A stretch of 10,724 nt of DNA from an uncultured Verrucomicrobiota bacterium (GTDB lineage: Bacteria > Verrucomicrobiota > Kiritimatiellia > RFP12 > UBA1067). Below, piece after piece: positions 1 to 6,540 of this stretch (positions are counted from its first letter, which is position 1; every line of letters begins with the position of its first letter). The notes under the pieces were generated by a model. That model did no database searches, had not been told where the DNA came from, and was given only the letters and a program-made list of their open reading frames with translations. The stretch spans positions 1 to 10,724 of the forward strand of contig CAMPAF010000082.1 in assembly GCA_946631535.1 (NCBI GenBank), read 5' to 3'. The position numbers were made by a program, and so were the translations under genes.

Positions 1-69
1 TCTCACACAGGTCGCATCTCCGTAATTCACCGCCGCTCCTTCCATTAATGGAAACAACTTGCCTTTGGC

Positions 70-91
70 GCACGGGCTAACTCGCCCGTGC
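70..91. repeat. 8-bp stem, 6-nt loop hairpin
   Basis: The stem arms are GCACGGGC (70-77) and GCCCGTGC (84-91), perfectly complementary, with the loop TAACTC. The loop is the reverse complement of the GAGTTA loop in the hairpin at 153-176, so the two hairpins of element copy A are arranged head to head, as expected if both belong to its long inverted arms. No T-tract follows, so it does not look like a simple intrinsic terminator. Confidence 0.7.
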
Positions 92-152
92 CCATAGTCC
101 AATCAAAAACGATACAATTATATCAAGATTCTTGCAAACATAGATGGATAGA

Positions 153-176
153 TGCGCGGGCGAGTTAGCCCGCGCA
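153..176. repeat. 9-bp stem, GAGTTA loop hairpin
   Basis: The stem is TGCGCGGGC (153-161) paired with GCCCGCGCA (168-176), with loop GAGTTA (162-167). The core hairpin recurs with the same loop and arms in element copy B at 9716-9737, and in inverted form at 70-91. A T-run (191-196) follows about 14 nt after the stem, too far for a standard intrinsic terminator. It is a subterminal part of the inverted-repeat element. Confidence 0.72.
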
Positions 177-283
177 CCTCTCTCAAAGTTGTTTTTACCA
201 GTTGTTCTGGTTGTTTCCAATCTCAAAACGCATGGGGGAAAAACGGAGATGCGCCCCGCATTACGAGGGACTCAAAAAAGCAC

Positions 284-313
284 TTCACATAGGAGGCGAT
301 ATTGTGGTAAGAT
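284..313 (+). promoter_or_regulatory. Candidate sigma70-like promoter for the first operon
   Basis: TTCACA (284-289) serves as -35 and TAAGAT (308-313) as -10, separated by 18 bp. The -10 lies 41 bp upstream of the ATG at 355. The arrangement resembles the better promoter at 9843-9871: both -10 boxes sit in a GGTA(A/T)GATA context and both lie a similar distance after the right end of the inverted-repeat element. It is predicted from sequence only, and the boxes are imperfect. Confidence 0.45.
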
Positions 314-354
314 AGCACCACATAAAACTGTAGCAAGAGGAAGCGAGCAGAGAA

Positions 355-3300
355 ATGATGAGATCGATTGCATGTGCGACGGTCGTCGTTGGATGTTTCG
401 CGCTGTCGGGAAGCCTGTTTCCGGCGCGTGCCGATGGCGTTGCCGTAGGGTATAGGCAGCTGAGCGCCGTGGACGTGCCGGACGGCGTCGTCAGCAACGT
501 CGACAGCGTGGTACTGGGCGACCAGTCGAAACTGTACAAGACGGGCGCGGGCACGCTCGCGGTCAACGGCGGCGCGCTGAAGTCGGTGACCGACGAACGT
601 CTCACCGTGCTGGAGGGCGCGGTGAGCGTCACGACGTCCGCCGACGCGGACTTCACCGTGCCGCCGGCGGTCTGCGACATCGCCGCGTTCTGGGTGAACG
701 CGTCAAGCGTCGCCACCACGAACGGCGTCGTTGCGGAAGGCGAGACGCCGCCGGCCTATGTCTCGAAATGGCTCGACGTGCGCGAGACGAATCCCGATTC
801 GCCCACGCGCTACTACGCGCTTCCGAGGTGGTGCACGTCGGAGGCCTATCCGGCCACGTTGTATGGCATCGACCCCGTGCTGACGACGTTCGACGGACGC
901 GACAGCGTCTACTTCGGCGGCAAGACGTCGGGCCAGTACATGCGCTGGTACACGAATGGCGTGGCAAGAGGCATCTCGCGCATTCGCCATGTCTTCGTCG
1001 TCCAGGCCATCACGAACTGCGTGGGGCATTTCATTGGCAACACGGACACCAGCGCCGGACGCAACAGCCTCTACCTGAACTCGATCGGGAAAGAGACGAT
1101 GGCGTACGACGGCACCACCTCCATCGCCTATCCGCGCGCCGACATCTGCAAGCCGACGGGCAGCGCGGGATATTTTCTGGATGGCAAGAAGGTTGATGCG
1201 CGCTTCACGCCGGCGAAGCGCGCCTGGCAGCTGTGGGAGATCGACTACCACGACAGCCTCCCGACCGCGAACAATTTCGGCTACTGCGGTTTCCAGGAAG
1301 GATCGATCCTCAAGGGGCGCCAAGGCATGGACTACATTGGCGAGGTCATCGTGTTCACGAACCAGCTCAAGGAGGCTGAGCGCGCGGCCGTGGAGCGTTA
1401 CCTGCTCGCGAAGTGGGACCTGCCGCAGCGGAAGCAAAACCTCGCGTTTCGTCCTGTCTGTATGGAACTAGCACTCGCAGAAGGGGCGTCGGCAACGGTG
1501 TCCGGCGCGGGCGGCAGCGTGTCGAAGCCGCTTGCGATCGCGGGTGCGGGCACGGTGACGAAGGACGGCGACGGTACGCTCGCCCTGGGGCCGACGGACG
1601 GCCTTGGCTTTACGGGCGATTTCATCTGGAACGCGGGCAAGGTGCGGTTCCAGGGCGGCAACCTGCCGGCGCTGACGGTCGGCGCGGGCGAGAAGTACGC
1701 ATTTAACAACTACAACGGCACGACCAGCCCATCCATCACGGGAGACCCTCGCTCCGGCGTCACCTGCACGAAGACGACGGATGCGGGCGCGGGGACGGTG
1801 CAGACGACGGGCAACGGCTGGCTGCGTGTCCACACCGTCTCGAACAACGTCAAGAAGATCAAGGTGGGCATGGGCACGGCGAACCTCGGCTCCGTCCTCC
1901 AGCTGGAGGGGCGGACGCGTGTGCTTGCCACGGGGCCTACGGCTGGCGGCGCGCGCGCCATATTCCCCAATCCCGATTTGGAAATTCCGTTTGCGATCAC
2001 CGACACGACATTCGACCGCAGAGGCGTCACATCCGGCAACACGCTCAACGGCTGGACGTCGCGCAGTGGCGCGTTCAACATCATGTGCACGCAGGCGCCG
2101 CGCAGCGCCAGAACATGGTCGCAGTGGGTGGACGACAGCATCGAAATCCCGCGCCCCGGCACGAACATCCTCCAGCAGGTGGGGGCAGGCACGTTCTCCA
2201 CGACCGTCTCCGTGCCGGCGGCGGGCGTCTACGAGCTGAGCTTCGACGCCGCAAGCCGCTACTCATATAGCAACACGGGAGTCAACACGTCGAGAAACTG
2301 CTTCTACGCCGACCAGCAGCTCCAGGCGGAAATCTATTTCGGCAGCACATGGGAAACGCGGGAGAAGGTGGGCGACATGCCGCTCGGGTGCCGTCCCTTC
2401 GAGCGCTACCGCTACCGCATCGAGGTGCCGTCGGCGGGGAACTGGATTCTCGGCTTCAGGACGGTCGATTCAGGCGGGGACGCCTGCCTCTTCATGGACA
2501 ACTTCGAGATGGTGCGTGTGGCCGAGCCGACGACCGAGGAGACGTTCAAGATCCCGAACGGAAACTTCGACCGGCTGGTCCGCCCCACGACCGACATTTC
2601 GCTCTATCATCCGTACGTCCACGGGCGCTTCTGCACGCTCAACGAGGTCGAGGGATGGACGCTTTCGGTGATGAATCCGAACGTGTATTGCGGTAACCGA
2701 CTCACGAACGGCGTGATCGGCGTGGTGACGAGCGGCATTCCCATCGACAACGGCGGCTACATGCAGATGTTCCCGCTTGCCGACGCCGTGCAGGGTTCCG
2801 CCGCGCTCGTGCTCGTCTCCACGGGCGGAATCGCCACCACCACGTTCACGGTGCCGCCCGGCACGTGGCGCCTGCGCGGGCTGGCCAGGCGTTACCCCAT
2901 GAACTATGTGGTGAGCGACTTGTGGCACACGGGCACGCCGTCCCTCAAGGCTATTCTCACGCGTGGGGACAGCACGACGGCCGAACTCGGCACGGTGAAG
3001 CCCACGACGCAGGTGATGACGCGGATGACGTGGCCGACCGCGTTCACCGTGGCGGCGGACGAGCAGGTGACGCTGACGCTCCGGCAGGCCGCGGGCAACG
3101 CGATTGGCATGCTCGACGACCTCGAGCTCGTGAAGGAGCCGACGATGGACAACGGAAACCTGATCGCCAATCCCAGCTTCGAGGGTTCTAGCAGCTGGTC
3201 GGGCTACAAGTTGTCCGCGCCGACCTCCACGACGTACTGGGTGGGCGGACCCGTCTCCCACACCGACAGGCCTCAATACTGGGGATATTCCGTCTTCGAG

Positions 3301-3891
3301 GGTACGTGGCGTCTGCGCCTCCAGAACCTGGGGGCCGTCCGCCAGGACCTGACCGTTCCTCAGGCCGGGCTGCACCGCTTCACGATGCATGTGCGCGCGC
3401 GTGCCGATGACCCTGGCTACGGCAACAACCCCGTGCGCGTGTCGCTTTCGCAGGGCGCCACGACGAATGTCCTCGCGGTCACGCCCACGCTCTACTCGCG
3501 CAACTGGATGGAGATCACCTATCTGGCGAACATTCCGACGACTGGCACGTGGCGGCTCGCCATCGAGGGGCTGTGCCGCCCCGACCAGATCGCGCGCGAG
3601 GCGGCAGGAGGTGCGAAGTCCGACATCGACGCGCACATCGACAACGTTTCGCTCGTGCGCTGTCTCGACACGATCGACGCCGCGCCATCGCTTCCGCACA
3701 ACGTCAAGTTCGAGGTCGCGAAGGGCGCACAGCTGCTGCTCGACTACACGGGCACGGCGAAGTGCGGCCCCGTCAAGTACGACGGCGTCACCTACATCGG
3801 CACGATCGACGCGTCCACGCACCCGGAGTTCGTGACGGGCATGGGCACGCTGGAGGCGGCCTCCGACGGCACGGTGATCATCTTCAGGTAA
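355..3891 (+). CDS. Secreted LamG-like protein with PATR-like repeats and three galactose-binding-like domains
   Basis: Predicted secreted or surface binding protein of 1178 residues with no recognisable catalytic domain. Residues 1-27 form a Sec signal peptide (MMRS, a hydrophobic core, then FPARADG). A PATR-like strand repeat (KLYKTGAGTLAVNGG) lies near 58-92. A LamG/concanavalin-A-like domain spans about 110-355, opening with AAFWVNASS and closing with the family-typical EAERAAVERYLLAKWDL. A second PATR-like repeat is near 395-430. Three tandem beta-sandwich domains follow, about 540-722, 733-928 and 933-1103. Each opens with a motif like IANPSFEG or IPNGNFD, carries a (S/T)VP..G strand, and ends in DNFEMV, DDLELV or DNVSLV, as in CBM4/9 or DUF642-type galactose-binding folds. 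The C-terminus ends in GTVIIFR. AGAGGAAG at 336-343 precedes the start; ATG at 358 is an alternative. It is the first gene of a likely three-gene operon. Glycan or surface binding is inferred; the ligand is unknown. Confidence 0.88.
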   Translation: MMRSIACATVVVGCFALSGSLFPARADGVAVGYRQLSAVDVPDGVVSNVDSVVLGDQSKLYKTGAGTLAVNGGALKSVTDERLTVLEGAVSVTTSADADFTVPPAVCDIAAFWVNASSVATTNGVVAEGETPPAYVSKWLDVRETNPDSPTRYYALPRWCTSEAYPATLYGIDPVLTTFDGRDSVYFGGKTSGQYMRWYTNGVARGISRIRHVFVVQAITNCVGHFIGNTDTSAGRNSLYLNSIGKETMAYDGTTSIAYPRADICKPTGSAGYFLDGKKVDARFTPAKRAWQLWEIDYHDSLPTANNFGYCGFQEGSILKGRQGMDYIGEVIVFTNQLKEAERAAVERYLLAKWDLPQRKQNLAFRPVCMELALAEGASATVSGAGGSVSKPLAIAGAGTVTKDGDGTLALGPTDGLGFTGDFIWNAGKVRFQGGNLPALTVGAGEKYAFNNYNGTTSPSITGDPRSGVTCTKTTDAGAGTVQTTGNGWLRVHTVSNNVKKIKVGMGTANLGSVLQLEGRTRVLATGPTAGGARAIFPNPDLEIPFAITDTTFDRRGVTSGNTLNGWTSRSGAFNIMCTQAPRSARTWSQWVDDSIEIPRPGTNILQQVGAGTFSTTVSVPAAGVYELSFDAASRYSYSNTGVNTSRNCFYADQQLQAEIYFGSTWETREKVGDMPLGCRPFERYRYRIEVPSAGNWILGFRTVDSGGDACLFMDNFEMVRVAEPTTEETFKIPNGNFDRLVRPTTDISLYHPYVHGRFCTLNEVEGWTLSVMNPNVYCGNRLTNGVIGVVTSGIPIDNGGYMQMFPLADAVQGSAALVLVSTGGIATTTFTVPPGTWRLRGLARRYPMNYVVSDLWHTGTPSLKAILTRGDSTTAELGTVKPTTQVMTRMTWPTAFTVAADEQVTLTLRQAAGNAIGMLDDLELVKEPTMDNGNLIANPSFEGSSSWSGYKLSAPTSTTYWVGGPVSHTDRPQYWGYSVFEGTWRLRLQNLGAVRQDLTVPQAGLHRFTMHVRARADDPGYGNNPVRVSLSQGATTNVLAVTPTLYSRNWMEITYLANIPTTGTWRLAIEGLCRPDQIAREAAGGAKSDIDAHIDNVSLVRCLDTIDAAPSLPHNVKFEVAKGAQLLLDYTGTAKCGPVKYDGVTYIGTIDASTHPEFVTGMGTLEAASDGTVIIFR

Positions 3892-3906
3892 AGAGGAGCT
3901 AGGATT

Positions 3907-3954
3907 GCTGAACCACGAAATAGCTGAACCACGAAACACACGAAATACACGAAA
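3907..3954. repeat. CACGAAA tandem repeat array in the intergenic spacer
   Basis: GCTGAACCACGAAA occurs twice (3907-3920 and 3923-3936, 16-bp period). CACGAAA then continues twice at a 9-bp period, giving four copies at 3914, 3930, 3939 and 3948. The array fills most of the spacer between the first two genes and is much more AT-rich than the flanking genes. Arrays of CACGAAA-like heptamers between genes are familiar to me from unrelated bacteria, but that is memory and not checked here. No function is evident. Confidence 0.75.
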
Positions 3955-3977
3955 GGGTATCCATGCAAGGATGTAGA

Positions 3978-6515
3978 ATGAAGAGAGTATCATTGGTGGC
4001 AGGATTGGTGGCGGTCGCGGCGTGCGCGGTGGCCGCAGACGCGACGTGGTACGATGCCGGAACCGGCATCTGGGACGCGTCAGCCCTGAACTGGAACGGC
4101 GGCGCGTCCGCGTGGACGGCCGGCGACACGGCCGTGTTCTCCGGCACGGGCGGCGTCGTGACCGTGGAGGGTGCGGTGGACGTGGGCGCGCTTACGTTCA
4201 ACGCGAGCAACTACGTCGTCAACGCGGCGACGGGTGCCTCTATCACGAACAGCAGCTCGGGTTATCTCAACGTCACCGTTGCGGCGGGGCAGACGGCGAC
4301 CCTCAACGCGTCGCTCCGCACGGACGGCGCCCAGTTCTACAAGTACGGCGACGGGACGCTCGTCCTCGGCGGCACGAACCAGTTCTCGCGGACGAAGGAT
4401 TCCCGGCTCAAGAAAGGGATTATCCGTCTCACGCCGGACAACGCGCGCTCCCTCGGCACAAAGGACTTCATTATCGAGTCGGGCGCGACGCTCGACCTGA
4501 ACGGCTGCTGCGCGGGCGCCAGCACGGCGCTGCCGTGGCTGCATCCGAACGGGACGGGCGTCAACGGCATGGGCGCGCTCGTCAATACGGGCAAGGACCA
4601 CACCAACAAGAGTTTCGGCGGCATGAGCACCGACTCGGACGTGCTGCTCTGCGGGCCGAGGCGCATTGACGTCGGCACGCTCTACATGCTGGGACACACC
4701 GTGACCGTCTCCAACATCCCGAACCAGCTTTGCGTATCGACTTTGACCTTCAAAGGCAACGAGTCGCTGGTGATCGCCAGCAACGCCGTCTACACCGTGT
4801 TGGGCGGCAACGGCCTCGGTGCGGCGGGGAACAACGGCCGGGTCGTGCTGAAGAGGAGCGGCCGTCTGAACGTGTGGGACGCGAAGACGATGACCACCTC
4901 CGTGTTCGTGGAGGAGCCGTCCACGATCAGCCAGGGGCACAATGTTGAGAGCGCCCTCGCGAAGTTCACGGGGACGATCGCGGTTAACTCGAACCTGACG
5001 GTCTGGGCGAACCCAAAGGAAGGCAAAGCCTCATGGGTCGAGTTCGCGGGACCGCTGACGGGCAACGGGCGCATCCGCCTGACCGAAGGTCACCTGCGCT
5101 TCTCGACCGAAAACAACACGTGGAGCGGCCAGCTGGCCCAGTATGGCAGCGCGGCCTACCGCTACGTGGCGATCGGTGTGCGGAAGGGCGCCACGGGCAC
5201 GCTCGGCAACGTCTCGTCGATCTACGGCGAGTCTGCGGATTCCAACTTCGTCTACGAGCGCACGAACTCCTACACGCTCGCCAACTGCGCCGTCACGAAC
5301 GGCATTTTCTGGAACTTCGACGGCGGCACGTTCGTCTTCGACAACGTGCACATGACGAACACGGCGTTCATCGGCGCGGTCGGCAACTACACGTTCCGCA
5401 ACACGAAGGTGGACTCGTCCGCCCGCTACGTCTACTTGGGATCGCGCTACAACTCCCTTGACCGGCAGACGGTCACGAACGTCAACTCCACCCTCGCCAT
5501 CGAGGACGGAAGCGACCTGACGTTCTCCTACCTCGAAGCCGGCAACGGCGGCGACCTCAAGTGGCCGAACGGGACTGCCTGCCTGATGACGGGCATCGTC
5601 AACCAGACGGGCGGGCGCTTGCGGACGGTGGGGGCCGTCGACGCGAGCGGCGGCAACTGCGGCATCCACCTCGGGCACTGGCCGCAGGCGCGCACGTTCT
5701 ACAACCTCTCCGGCGGCGTCCTCACGGTCGACAGGGGATACAAGCTCGCCGTCGCCGTGGACGGCCAGGGCACGCTCCACCAGACGGGCGGGGAAATCAA
5801 CTGCACGACGCTCGACGTCAACTGCCGCGAGGGCACCACCGGCAACGGCACGTACATCATGGAGGGCGGCGAACTGAACGTGGGCGCGGGCGGCGTCATC
5901 ACGGGCAACGGCGTGAATCCGAATGCGCCCTACACCTGCACGCTGCGCGGCGGCACGATCCGCGCGACGGCGGACACGATCTTCAAGATCAACGCCACGC
6001 TCAACTCGACGAACGCGGCGAACAACGTGGCGTTCGACACGGCGGGCCATTCGCTCTCCGTCAGCAACACGCTGAGCGGCACGGGCGGCCTCACGAAGAC
6101 GGGCGCGGGCACGATGACAGTCGTCCCCGCCGCCACCTACACGGGCACGACGCGCCTCGCGGGCGGCACGCTCGCGTTCAAGCAGGCGTACCCCGGCGGC
6201 GCGCTCGAGGTGTCCGCCGCCGCCGTGCAGGGGACGGGGACGGACGGCGCGCTCCTGACAGCGCCTTCGCTCGCGTTCACCGGGACGAGCAAGGTGCGCG
6301 TGACGGAGGCGGAGACGCTGGACGCGAAGACCTACGGGAAGTCCAAGGTCGTGGCGCGCCTCAATACGGCGCTCGCCGCCGCGCCGGCGCTGGAGCTCGT
6401 CCAGAGCGACGGCACGCCGTTCGCGGACGACGGCAAGTGGCGTCTCGCACTTGCCGAGGGCGGCAAGGCGCTGCGCTTCGGCCCGCTGGTCGGCACGCGG
6501 ATCTTGGTCAAGTAG
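3978..6515 (+). CDS. Autotransporter-associated beta-strand (PATR) repeat protein
   Basis: Predicted secreted beta-helical surface protein of 845 residues. The N-terminus MKRVSLVAGLVAVAACAVAA is a classic signal peptide. AAGGA (3967-3971) lies 6 nt before this ATG, so it is preferred over the in-frame ATG at 3963, which would add five residues (MQGCR). The mature start WYDAGTGIWDASALNWNGG, with GDTAVFSG and VGALTFN, is the usual head of PATR proteins. A PATR repeat (YKYGDGTLVLGGTNQF) lies near 121-136 and a canonical one (GGLTKTGAGTMTV to AGGTLAF) near 703-735. Between them are Gly/Asn/Thr-rich strand repeats consistent with a right-handed beta-helix. There is no C-terminal barrel; the protein ends in GTRILVK. 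It follows the first gene by 86 bp and precedes the next by 25 bp, so it is likely co-transcribed with both. A structural or adhesive role is inferred. Confidence 0.88.
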   Translation: MKRVSLVAGLVAVAACAVAADATWYDAGTGIWDASALNWNGGASAWTAGDTAVFSGTGGVVTVEGAVDVGALTFNASNYVVNAATGASITNSSSGYLNVTVAAGQTATLNASLRTDGAQFYKYGDGTLVLGGTNQFSRTKDSRLKKGIIRLTPDNARSLGTKDFIIESGATLDLNGCCAGASTALPWLHPNGTGVNGMGALVNTGKDHTNKSFGGMSTDSDVLLCGPRRIDVGTLYMLGHTVTVSNIPNQLCVSTLTFKGNESLVIASNAVYTVLGGNGLGAAGNNGRVVLKRSGRLNVWDAKTMTTSVFVEEPSTISQGHNVESALAKFTGTIAVNSNLTVWANPKEGKASWVEFAGPLTGNGRIRLTEGHLRFSTENNTWSGQLAQYGSAAYRYVAIGVRKGATGTLGNVSSIYGESADSNFVYERTNSYTLANCAVTNGIFWNFDGGTFVFDNVHMTNTAFIGAVGNYTFRNTKVDSSARYVYLGSRYNSLDRQTVTNVNSTLAIEDGSDLTFSYLEAGNGGDLKWPNGTACLMTGIVNQTGGRLRTVGAVDASGGNCGIHLGHWPQARTFYNLSGGVLTVDRGYKLAVAVDGQGTLHQTGGEINCTTLDVNCREGTTGNGTYIMEGGELNVGAGGVITGNGVNPNAPYTCTLRGGTIRATADTIFKINATLNSTNAANNVAFDTAGHSLSVSNTLSGTGGLTKTGAGTMTVVPAATYTGTTRLAGGTLAFKQAYPGGALEVSAAAVQGTGTDGALLTAPSLAFTGTSKVRVTEAETLDAKTYGKSKVVARLNTALAAAPALELVQSDGTPFADDGKWRLALAEGGKALRFGPLVGTRILVK

Positions 6516-6525
6516 AAAAACTCGT

Positions 6526-6532
6526 AAGGAGG
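6526..6532 (+). promoter_or_regulatory. Strong Shine-Dalgarno that fixes the start at 6541
   Basis: AAGGAGG lies 8 nt upstream of ATG 6541 and is the best ribosome-binding site in the window. It shows that translation was selected to begin at 6541, upstream of the in-frame TGA at 6652, and not at a downstream GTG or ATG. No comparable site precedes the GTG at 6742. Confidence 0.8.
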
Positions 6533-6540
6533 ATTAGCGC

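Larger units (their letters stand above)
13..253. mobile_element. MITE-like inverted-repeat element, copy A
   Basis: The element is bounded by perfect 11-bp inverted termini: CGCATCTCCGT at 13-23 and its reverse complement at 243-253. Inside these lie GGAAACAAC on the left (50-58) and GGTTGTTTCC on the right (209-218), then two hairpins, then an AT-rich core of about 60 bp. It has no transposase and no convincing ORF. A second copy lies at 9579-9813. The right arm of this copy (184-236) matches the reverse complement of the left arm of the other copy (9597-9650) at about 48 of 54 positions, so the ancestral inverted repeats were probably 70 bp or longer. The left arm here seems to have lost about 20 bp. 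I see no clear target-site duplication. It could be a non-autonomous transposon, or a structured intergenic repeat of the REP/BIME kind. Confidence 0.72.

Noticed and set aside
13..253. CRISPR array or phage attachment site.
   Set aside because: The repeats are inverted arms with palindromes, not evenly spaced direct repeats with spacers, and no cas gene, integrase or tRNA is present in the window.
144..455. A 103-codon ORF across element copy A and the start of the first gene.
   Set aside because: It runs through a hairpin, the inverted-repeat end and the promoter, lacks a ribosome-binding site, and overlaps the signal peptide of the real gene in another frame.
3905..3976. A 23-codon TTG-started ORF through the CACGAAA array, ending just before the ATG at 3978, as a possible coupling leader.
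   Set aside because: Its sequence is only the translation of the repeat array, with a weak start codon. Nothing shows that it is translated.
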